From NCBI GenBank assembly GCA_000719105.1, contig JODX01000001.1, positions 434,001 through 498,000 on the forward strand: 64,000 nt of DNA, read 5' to 3'. Made by a program: the position numbers and the translations under genes. Below are positions 52,836-62,192 of the stretch, piece after piece. Each line of letters opens with the position of its first letter. Position 1 is the stretch's first letter. The DNA is from Streptomyces sclerotialus (GTDB lineage: Bacteria > Actinomycetota > Actinomycetes > Streptomycetales > Streptomycetaceae). A model generated the notes under the pieces. That model ran no database searches and was not told where the DNA came from. It saw only the letters and a list, made by a program, of their open reading frames with translations.

Positions 52836-52876
52836 CGAGGATCCCGTCCGATCGCACCGATCGGACGGGATCCTCG
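52836..52876. terminator. 17-bp hairpin after tRNA-Ala copy 2
   Basis: Arms 52836-52852 and 52860-52876 are perfectly paired; CTTT follows. The start ACGAGGATCCCGT is shared with the DNA after copy 1. Confidence 0.8.
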
Positions 52877-52895
52877 CTTTGCGGGCCGGACGGTG

Positions 52896-54515
52896 TCAGC
52901 GGCCGCTGCCGAGGGCCCGGCGGCCGCGGACCTGGGAGAGGACCGGCAGGTTGTTCCGGGACGGGGCGGAGCCCCGGGCGTCCTGCTCGACGCGCAGGGC
53001 GAGCGCCGGGCAGCGGCGCACCGCCCGCAGCGCCTTCGCCTCCGCGTAGCGCGGCACCGGCGCCTGGGCGACCGTCGGGAAGCCGTCCGCGCCCAGCTCG
53101 AAGACCTCCGGGAGGATGTCCGCGCACAGGCCGTGCCCGCGGCAGAGCGTCCAGTCGACGAAGATCTTCTGACGGCTGGGTCCGGTCTCCTCCTGGCCGG
53201 CGCCGCCCGGGATGCCCGTCGGCGCCCTGCCGCTCTCGAACAGGGGCAGTACACCCTCCACGGGCCTGCCGCAGCCGTTGCCGAGCACATGCGCGGCCAG
53301 GTCGTCCGTGAACGCCTTGATCGTCGACTCCAGGAACATCGCCGAGCCGTCCGGGTGCGAGCACGCGCCGCGCCGCTTCACGTTCTTCGCGACCTGCTTC
53401 AGCGCCTCCAGGGCCGCCGGTCCGCCGCCGTTCAGGATGTCCTCCATGCCGCGCGCGGCGGCCGGCAGTCCCAGGTAACAGGGGCCGCACTGGCCCGCGC
53501 TCTCCTCCGCCAGCCACTTCGCCACCCGGAGCGCCTCGCCCAGCGGACAGGTCTCCTGGCTGATCGGCAGGATCGCGCCCGCGCCGAGCGAACCCCCCAC
53601 CGCGTCCAGCGAGTTGCGCGAGACGATCGCCTCGTCCACGGTCGCCGCGTCGATCCACTTGCCGTGGTAGCCGCCGGTCAGCACGCCCTGCGGCACCGGC
53701 GGCGCACCGGCCAGCTGCAGTACGTAACGCAGCGGCACGCCGGTCGGGGCCTCGATCACCATGGGGCGGGTGACCGCTCCGGAGACCGTGAGCATGACGG
53801 TGCCCGGCTCGTCGTAGAGGCCGGTGTTGCCGTAGCGCTCGGCGCCGATACGGGCGGCGACGGCCAGCTGGGCGAACGTCTCGGCGTTGGACAGCAGGGT
53901 GGGGGCGCCCCCGACACCGCTCTGGGAGGCGCTGGTCTTGCGGCCCGGGGGGATCGCCGGGCCGCCGTCGATGGAGCGGATCAGCGAGGCGGCCGCGCCG
54001 GTGACCATCCGCACCGGGTTGCGCTGCACGCGCGCGCGGATCGCCGCGCCCCGCCGGTTGCCGAGACCGCGCTCGGCGAGGGCCGCCTCCATCGAGCGCT
54101 GGGTGGACTCGCGGGTCACGCCGACGACCAGCTGGCGGGCGCCGAGGGCCTCCGCGACCAGCAGGGCGCCGTCCAGGATCAGATGCGGGGCGCGGTTGAT
54201 CAGCACCGTGTCCTTGCGGCAGGCCGGCTCGTCCTCGCTGCCGTTGACGACGACCACCGGCCGGATGCCGCGCTTGATCGCCGACTCGGCGACCGACCGC
54301 AGTTTCCTGTGGAAGGGGAAGCCCGCGCCGCCCCTCCCCTTGAGGTTGATCCGCTCGGCGAGCTGGGCCAGCTGCTCGCCGCCCATCGGTTCGAGCGGAC
54401 CGTGCACCTTCAGGTGCATGGGGAGATCGAGCCTCTCGACGAGGTCGAAGCCCGAGGTGAGCTGGGGGAGACCCACCACACGGACTTCGGGGACGTCGGG
54501 AAGGGCCTCGTTCAC
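52896..54515 (-). CDS. NuoF-like SLBB flavoprotein fused to a C-terminal ferredoxin
   Basis: 539 aa from GTG 54513-54515, overlapping the upstream gene's stop. The FMN site GRGGAGFP is at 60-67, then NGSEDEPACRKD, an SLBB region (about 240-300) and the NuoF iron-sulfur region. Where NuoF has ESCGxCxPC this protein has E338-S-A340-G-Q-C343-G-P-C346, with C385 further on, so one cluster ligand is Ala. A ferredoxin module follows (about 448-510) with C458-x5-C464 and C502-P, the three-Cys form seen in actinobacterial P450 ferredoxins. It probably passes electrons between NAD(P)H and the membrane haem protein encoded just upstream. No other complex I genes are nearby. Confidence 0.85.
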   Translation of the reverse strand: MNEALPDVPEVRVVGLPQLTSGFDLVERLDLPMHLKVHGPLEPMGGEQLAQLAERINLKGRGGAGFPFHRKLRSVAESAIKRGIRPVVVVNGSEDEPACRKDTVLINRAPHLILDGALLVAEALGARQLVVGVTRESTQRSMEAALAERGLGNRRGAAIRARVQRNPVRMVTGAAASLIRSIDGGPAIPPGRKTSASQSGVGGAPTLLSNAETFAQLAVAARIGAERYGNTGLYDEPGTVMLTVSGAVTRPMVIEAPTGVPLRYVLQLAGAPPVPQGVLTGGYHGKWIDAATVDEAIVSRNSLDAVGGSLGAGAILPISQETCPLGEALRVAKWLAEESAGQCGPCYLGLPAAARGMEDILNGGGPAALEALKQVAKNVKRRGACSHPDGSAMFLESTIKAFTDDLAAHVLGNGCGRPVEGVLPLFESGRAPTGIPGGAGQEETGPSRQKIFVDWTLCRGHGLCADILPEVFELGADGFPTVAQAPVPRYAEAKALRAVRRCPALALRVEQDARGSAPSRNNLPVLSQVRGRRALGSGR

Positions 54516-55846
54516 TTATAGCCTCCGGAAGGCGTGTTCCAGGGTTCGCCCGAGCTCGGCGCCTCGTAGTAGGCGCCGGGCAGTGTTTCGGTTGCGGGAC
54601 CGCTTTCGTACGTGTCGTTCGTGTTGTACGTGCCGTACGGGGCGTTCGTTTCAGCTGTGCCGTAGGAAGTTTCGGAGCCGCCCTGGTAGGAGGCGCCCGC
54701 GTAGGGCGTGTCGTACATCGGGTCGTACGCCGACGGGGGCGCCTCGCCGACCGGCGGCGGGGACGGGACGGGCCAGCGGGTGCTGTGGGAGCCGTCGTCG
54801 ACGCGGGGCACGGCCGGGGTGGGCGGCATGTCCGTCGGCAGGTGCACGCGCTGGGCCGGATCGGGCGTCAGCGGGTCCCGCGCGCGGGAGGAGGCCGACA
54901 CGGCGCGGTAGGCGGCGGCGAAGCCGGAGCCGGAGGCCGGGGCGTCCGCGCGGGTGACGGACTCGTACGGGTCGAAGGAGGGTGTCCGCGGTCCGGGGAC
55001 GGTCGCGTCACCGAAGGAGTGGCCGCCGTGCGCACCGTATCCGGGCAGCGGGGAGTCGGTGCCCCGCGCGCGGGCGCCCGCTCCCGCGAGGGGGTCCGCC
55101 GGGGAGGAGGCGGCCACCCGGGCGCGGCCGGCGTCCAGCTCCTCGCGGTCCGGCCGGGACCCGGTGCCGAGCACCGCCATGATCCGGTCGGCCACTTTGC
55201 GCTTGACGGGGCGCGGGGCCGAGCGCAGGGCGAGGGCGCCGGCGACGCCGACCAGGCAGAGGCAGTACAGCGTCACGAAGACGGGCTTGGCCTCGCGACC
55301 CGCGTAGAGTCCGTGCAGGAGCGCGAAACACCAGGCCGGATAGGCCAGCATGTGGAACGCCCGCCAGCGCGCCGCCACCGGGGCGGGTGTCGCGAAGGCG
55401 CTGCGGAGCGCGCCGGTGACGGCGGTAGTGATCATCAGCAGGGCGGCCAGCGAACCGAAGCCGATGAGCCCGGCGGTGCCCGTCACGCCGAGGCTGAAGG
55501 GGATCAGGGCGGCGAGCAGCGTCGTGTGGTCCAGTGCCAGCTTCACCGTGACGTGCAGCAGCAGGAAGGCGACCGAGGCGATGGCGGTCGTGCGGTGCAC
55601 GGCCTGCGCCACGATGCGCTGCCGGGCGCTGAGGAACAGCCGGTCGCTCGCGACCAGACCCCAGATGACCGAGCAGGAGAGGGAGACCAGCGACAGCACG
55701 CCGGCGCCGAAGTCGAGGAAGTCCCGCACTCCCTCACCTCCGAGCAGCACGATCACGGGGATCAGCAGCAGAGCGGCAGCCGTCGCCGCACCGTAGACCG
55801 ACCGGCCGGGCTGGGGGAGCGAGCTGTTACTGCGACGAGGGTTCAT
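54512..55846 (-). CDS. Ferric-reductase-like transmembrane cytochrome b protein
   Basis: 444 aa from ATG 55844-55846 (CGGAG upstream). Six hydrophobic segments lie in residues 15-210. Paired histidines H84/H98 (VHRTTAIASVAFLLLH) and H165/H178 (FHMLAYPAWCFALLH) fit the two-haem pattern of the ferric reductase / NADPH oxidase membrane domain. Residues about 230-444 are a long disordered Ser/Pro/Tyr/Gly-rich cytoplasmic tail without the usual FAD and NAD domains. The missing flavin part is presumably supplied by the coupled NuoF-like protein. Confidence 0.82.
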   Translation of the reverse strand: MNPRRSNSSLPQPGRSVYGAATAAALLLIPVIVLLGGEGVRDFLDFGAGVLSLVSLSCSVIWGLVASDRLFLSARQRIVAQAVHRTTAIASVAFLLLHVTVKLALDHTTLLAALIPFSLGVTGTAGLIGFGSLAALLMITTAVTGALRSAFATPAPVAARWRAFHMLAYPAWCFALLHGLYAGREAKPVFVTLYCLCLVGVAGALALRSAPRPVKRKVADRIMAVLGTGSRPDREELDAGRARVAASSPADPLAGAGARARGTDSPLPGYGAHGGHSFGDATVPGPRTPSFDPYESVTRADAPASGSGFAAAYRAVSASSRARDPLTPDPAQRVHLPTDMPPTPAVPRVDDGSHSTRWPVPSPPPVGEAPPSAYDPMYDTPYAGASYQGGSETSYGTAETNAPYGTYNTNDTYESGPATETLPGAYYEAPSSGEPWNTPSGGYK

Positions 55847-56070
55847 GGGGGAACTCCGAACAGTTCGGGAAAGCGGTCCCGCCGCCGCACTCTAAGTGGT
55901 GCCTAACCGGCCGGTAGGGCGTTTCAGTTATTGCGTTGTTATCAAGGGGTGATCTGATACCTGTGATGCCCTTTAGTGACTGTTACGCGAAGTAAAGTTT
56001 GAACACTGGTCAAGTTCTTCGTGGGGGGCCGTCGAACGGAAGCTCGTCGCGGCCCTCGCGGGGCCTGCGG
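55847..56070. other. Spacer between divergent haem-protein gene and leuS leader
   Basis: No gene is seen. The sequence is relatively AT-rich at about 55915-56015, as expected for divergent promoters. Confidence 0.45.
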
Positions 56071-56076
56071 TACCCT
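56071..56076 (+). promoter_or_regulatory. Predicted -10 element of the leuS leader transcript
   Basis: TACCCT ends 6 nt before the leader-peptide ATG 56083, so the leader peptide is probably translated from a leaderless mRNA. Confidence 0.55.
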
Positions 56077-56082
56077 GACGCC

Positions 56083-56121
56083 ATGCGTGCCGTACGCCTT
56101 CTGCTTAGCGAGCCGCGCTGA
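56083..56121 (+). CDS. Leucine leader peptide of leuS (12 aa)
   Basis: MRAVRLLLSEPR with three consecutive leucine codons CTT-CTG-CTT; CTT is rare in this GC-rich genome, which makes ribosome stalling sensitive to charged tRNA-Leu. Its stop lies 7 nt before a hairpin (56128-56154) and 46 nt before an intrinsic terminator. The layout is that of a transcription attenuator. Confidence 0.75.
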   Translation: MRAVRLLLSEPR

Positions 56122-56127
56122 TCAGTC

Positions 56128-56192
56128 CCGGCCACGGGAGAAGAGAGTGGCCGGCATCGGCGCGGCGTCCCCTCCTGTGCGAGGGGATTTTT
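56128..56192 (+). promoter_or_regulatory. leuS attenuator: pause hairpin and terminator
   Basis: CCGGCCAC (56128-56135) pairs with GTGGCCGG (56147-56154). Downstream, TCCCCTC (56168-56174) pairs with GAGGGGA (56181-56187), followed by TTTTT at 56188-56192. The purine-rich loop GGGAGAAGAGA between the first arms could pair with the CCCCTCC arm to form an antiterminator when the ribosome stalls at the Leu codons (inference). Confidence 0.7.
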
Positions 56193-56247
56193 CGTTTCTG
56201 GAGAATCGCAGCCGCTGGCGAAGACGATCGATGGAGCTTTGAGGATC

Positions 56248-59124
<2,877 letters not shown>

Positions 59125-59154
59125 GTGCCTGAGGGCTGATCGCCTGTTCCGTGT

Positions 59155-59197
59155 GCGGGCAGGTCCGGAGTACCGCTGGAACTCCGGACCTGCCCGC
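59155..59197. terminator. 17-bp terminator after leuS
   Basis: GCGGGCAGGTCCGGAGT (59155-59171) and its complement (59181-59197) pair perfectly across a 9-nt loop. Confidence 0.8.
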
Positions 59198-59268
59198 TGC
59201 GTTTACCGTTGAAGAGCGGCGCGGGAGCCGCGGGGTGCGTGTCGGCAGTGCGTCGAAGGAGGAGCGTC

Positions 59269-60042
59269 ATGGAGACCGTCGTCGCGATCATGGCCCTGAT
59301 CTTCGTGCTGTTCCTGGCACTGGGCGCGTACGCCACGGTGAAGGTGGTGGGGGCCGCCAAGCGGGGAGTCGACCGGACGATCTCGCAGGCCCGCAGGACG
59401 GTCGAGGACACCACACTGCGCGCCAAGCGCCTGGCCCAGCCCGGGCCCGTGGGCGAGCTGGCCGAGCTACGGCTCAGGCTGCGCACCACGATGCGGGCCA
59501 CCCAGGACGCGCTGGAGGCGGGCGTCGCCGAGGACGAGTCCCTGAAGGAGACGCTGAGTCTCTTCGCACGGCTCAGCGCGCACGGGCACGAACTGGACGC
59601 CGAGCTCCGGCGTCTGGAGTCCGAGCCGGATCGCGCCAAGCTGACCGAGCGGCTGCCCGTACTGCGGGAGCGCACCGAGCGGATCACGAAGTCGGCGGAC
59701 GGCCTGCGCTGGGCGGCGCACGACCGGGCCCGGCGCTTCGCGGACGACGACCTGGACACGCTGAGCGCACAGATAGACGTCGAGACGGGCGCGCTGCGGC
59801 ACTGGACCACCGGGCCCGCCACCCCGGCGGACGCCCCGGCCGCCGGTGAGGCGGGCCCGCCGCCCTGGCCCGCGGCAGCCGCACCGGAGGGCGCGGGTGA
59901 CGGAGACAGGCAGACCTGGCCGGAGAACCCGGAAAACCGTACCCGTGAGGCGGAGGAGCCGTCGCGGCCCGCGATCGCGCCCCCGGGCCCCCGGCCGACG
60001 TATCCCTGGCAGAAGAAGCCTCGCCCCGAGAGCACGACGTGA
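59269..60042 (+). CDS. Membrane-anchored coiled-coil protein, unknown function
   Basis: 257 aa from ATG 59269 with AAGGAGG at 59257-59263. One N-terminal helix (about 4-24, VVAIMALIFVLFLALGAYATV) followed by a long charged helical region (about 30-165) with heptad-like Leu/Ala spacing, e.g. ELAELRLRLRTTMRATQDAL and KLTERLPVLRERTERITK. The last 80 residues are Pro/Gly/Ala-rich and disordered. No enzyme motif. It resembles actinobacterial proteins often annotated simply as secreted or membrane. Confidence 0.8.
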   Translation: METVVAIMALIFVLFLALGAYATVKVVGAAKRGVDRTISQARRTVEDTTLRAKRLAQPGPVGELAELRLRLRTTMRATQDALEAGVAEDESLKETLSLFARLSAHGHELDAELRRLESEPDRAKLTERLPVLRERTERITKSADGLRWAAHDRARRFADDDLDTLSAQIDVETGALRHWTTGPATPADAPAAGEAGPPPWPAAAAPEGAGDGDRQTWPENPENRTREAEEPSRPAIAPPGPRPTYPWQKKPRPESTT

Positions 60043-60084
60043 CGGCGGGACGTGACGGCGCGACGTGACGCTGCGACGTGATGC
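60036..60084 (+). repeat. Tandem GACGTGACGSYG-type 12-13-bp repeats
   Basis: Four imperfect units (GACGTGACGGCG, GACGTGACGGCG, GACGTGACGCTG, GACGTGATGCG) run from the end of the coiled-coil gene into the spacer before degV. Confidence 0.75.
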
Positions 60085-60175
60085 GTAGCAAGCCCCCTCT
60101 TGGGAAGACGACTTGAATCCGACCGTCCGACCGCAGGTGGGAGGGCCCGGGCTGCCCTCCACGAGCCCCGGCAGG

Positions 60176-60181
60176 TAACCT
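60176..60181 (+). promoter_or_regulatory. Predicted -10 element of the degV-like gene (leaderless start)
   Basis: TAACCT ends 7 nt before ATG 60189, with no ribosome site. Confidence 0.5.
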
Positions 60182-60188
60182 CCAGCTC

Positions 60189-61034
60189 ATGTCCCGCCAT
60201 GTCGCGATCGTCACCGATTCAACGGCCTATCTGCCGCAGCGGACGATGGAGCGCCACGGCATCACCGCGGTGCCGTTGACCGTGGTCCTCGGCGACCGGG
60301 CGCTGGAGGAGGGCACCGACATCTCGGCCCGCTCGCTGGCGCAGGCACTCCAGAAGCGGCAGCCCGTCACCACGTCCCGCCCCAGCCCCGAGCAGTTCGC
60401 CGAGACCTACCGCGAGGTCGCCGGGTCGGGAGCCGAGAGCATCGTCTCGCTGCATCTGTCCGCCGAGTTCTCGGGCACGTACGACGCCGCCGTGCTCGCG
60501 GCGCGCGAGGCGCCCGTGCCCGTGCGCGTGGTCGACACCGGCATGGTCGCCATGGCGCTCGGCTTCTGCGCGCTGGCCGCGGCGGAGACCGCGGAGAACG
60601 GCGGCACGGCCGACGAGGCGGTCACCGCCGCGGAGAAGCGGGCGGCGGGCACCTCCGCCCACTTCTACGTCGACACCCTCGACTATCTGCGCCGGGGCGG
60701 CCGGATCGGCGCCGCGCAGGCCCTGCTCGGCTCCGCGCTCGCCGTCAAGCCGTTGCTGCAGCTCGACGACGGCCGTATCGAGCTGCTGGAGAAGGTGCGC
60801 ACGGCGTCCAGGGCGATCGCCCGGCTGGAGGAGATCGTCGCCGATCGCGCCGCCGGTGCGACGGTGGACATCGCGGTCCATCACCTGGCCGCCCCCGAGC
60901 GGGCCGAGGCGCTCGCGGACCGGTTGCGGGGGCGGGTGCCCGGACTGGTCGATCTGCATGTGAGCGAGGTCGGTGCGGTGATCGGGGCGCATACGGGGCC
61001 GGGGTTGCTGGGAGCCGTTGTCTCGCCGCGGTGA
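60189..61034 (+). CDS. DegV family fatty-acid-binding protein
   Basis: 281 aa. Opens with VAIVTDSTAYLP, has TSRPSPEQFAETY, SLHLSAEFSGTYDAA, VVDTGMVAMALG and the later FYVDTLDYLRRGGRIGAAQALLGSALAVKPLL, all DegV landmarks; the Ser/Thr in the first and third motifs hold the fatty-acid carboxylate. In Gram-positive bacteria related FakB proteins present fatty acid to a kinase FakA; no kinase gene is seen here. Predicted leaderless. Confidence 0.93.
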   Translation: MSRHVAIVTDSTAYLPQRTMERHGITAVPLTVVLGDRALEEGTDISARSLAQALQKRQPVTTSRPSPEQFAETYREVAGSGAESIVSLHLSAEFSGTYDAAVLAAREAPVPVRVVDTGMVAMALGFCALAAAETAENGGTADEAVTAAEKRAAGTSAHFYVDTLDYLRRGGRIGAAQALLGSALAVKPLLQLDDGRIELLEKVRTASRAIARLEEIVADRAAGATVDIAVHHLAAPERAEALADRLRGRVPGLVDLHVSEVGAVIGAHTGPGLLGAVVSPR

Positions 61035-61085
61035 GGTACGGGCTGTGAGGTACGGGCTGTCTCATCAGCCTGTTGAGTGACGGAG

Positions 61086-61094
61086 TTGTCCACA
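61086..61094 (+). promoter_or_regulatory. Perfect DnaA box (TTGTCCACA) between degV and comEA
   Basis: TTGTCCACA is the preferred Streptomyces DnaA box; the extended form TTGTCCACAA is a palindrome-like 10-mer. A weaker TAATCCACG follows 17 bp later. A chance match is possible, as a single box occurs often in a genome. Confidence 0.4.
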
Positions 61095-61145
61095 ACCAGG
61101 CGGTAATCCACGGGATCCAAGCAAGATCATCGTGGGTGTGCGGGG

Positions 61146-62192
61146 ATGCCCGATCCTCGTCGCATGGCACTTCGATCACGTTCCCACCCCACGTCCGTCA
61201 CCAGCGGCCCGGGCCGTTCCCCCGTCTCCGACGGCCGTGTCCGCGACCGCCGCGCACGCACCCGGGGGCCGGCCCGTCCGCGCAGCCGCGCCGCACGTCG
61301 GCAGCTTTCGGCGGAAGCCCTCCGCAGGCGCGCCGAGGCCCTCTTCACCGAACGGCCGCGGGAGCGGAGCGCATGGGGGAACGGGCCGCCGCCACCGCCG
61401 GGGGAGGGCGGGGCGCCGGTCCGTCCCGAGACATCGAGTGCGGTGTGTGGCGGACCTGGACCCGGAACCTGGCGGGAGCGTATCGGGCCGGCGCTGCGCG
61501 AGCGGATGCCGCTGTGGCTGCAGGCGAGGTGCGGCCTCGAACGGAAGAGCGTCGTCGCGCTCGGCGTGGTCCTGGCCGTCGCGGCGGTCCTCGCCGGACA
61601 GCACTTCTGGGCGGGCGGGACACAGCCGGTGGCCGCACCGGAAGTGGTGCGGCCGGTCCCGCTCAGTGCGCGGGAGGTGCCGGACGCGGCGGATCCCGTT
61701 GCCTCGGCCGGGCCGTCGGAACCCGGGGCGGGGCCGCCCGCGATCGTGGTGGACGTCAGTGGAAAGGTACGCAGCCCCGGGATCCAGCGGCTGCCCGCGG
61801 GGTCCCGCGTCGCCGATGCGCTGCGGGCGGCGGGCGGGGTGCGTCCGGGCGTGGACATCGAAGGGCTCAACCGGGCCAGGCTGCTTGCGGACGGGGAGCA
61901 GGTGGTCGTCGGTGCTCCCGTGCCCATGGCGGGTGCGGCGGATACGGGAGGAGGCCCGGCAGCCGGTACGGGAGGAGCCGCACCCGGCGCCGCTCCAGCG
62001 GCTCCGGTCACCCTCAACACGGCCACCGCCGAGCAACTCGACACGCTCCCCGGCGTCGGCCCCGTACTGGCCCAGCACATCATCGACTACCGCGCCCAGC
62101 ACGGCGGCTTCCGCTCGGTCGACGAACTGCGCGAGGTCAACGGCATCGGTGACCGCCGCTTCGCAGATCTGCGGAATCTCGTACGGCCATGA
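61146..62192 (+). CDS. comEA: ComEA-like DNA-binding competence protein
   Basis: 348 aa from ATG 61146; ATG 61164 is an alternative. A long basic cytoplasmic part (1-about 130), one helix at about 135-156 (SVVALGVVLAVAAVLAG), an SLBB domain (about 195-260, AIVVDVSGKVRSPGIQRLPAGSRVADALRAAGG) and a C-terminal double helix-hairpin-helix (VTLNTATAEQLDTLPGVGPVLAQHIIDYR...INGIGDRRFADLR-type) that binds double-stranded DNA. Its stop overlaps the comEC start (ATGA). ComEA and ComEC form the DNA-uptake pair; whether Streptomyces takes up DNA with them is unsettled. Confidence 0.93.
   Translation: MPDPRRMALRSRSHPTSVTSGPGRSPVSDGRVRDRRARTRGPARPRSRAARRQLSAEALRRRAEALFTERPRERSAWGNGPPPPPGEGGAPVRPETSSAVCGGPGPGTWRERIGPALRERMPLWLQARCGLERKSVVALGVVLAVAAVLAGQHFWAGGTQPVAAPEVVRPVPLSAREVPDAADPVASAGPSEPGAGPPAIVVDVSGKVRSPGIQRLPAGSRVADALRAAGGVRPGVDIEGLNRARLLADGEQVVVGAPVPMAGAADTGGGPAAGTGGAAPGAAPAAPVTLNTATAEQLDTLPGVGPVLAQHIIDYRAQHGGFRSVDELREVNGIGDRRFADLRNLVRP

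Noticed and set aside
51929..52876. Integrated element using tRNA-Ala as attachment site
   Set aside because: Both tRNA copies are complete and separately terminated, the interval is under 1 kb and no integrase or excisionase is present. A tandem duplication is simpler.
60036..60084. Possible CRISPR-like or operator array from GACGTGACG repeats
   Set aside because: Units are only 12-13 bp, tandem without spacers and imperfect. They look like slippage repeats.
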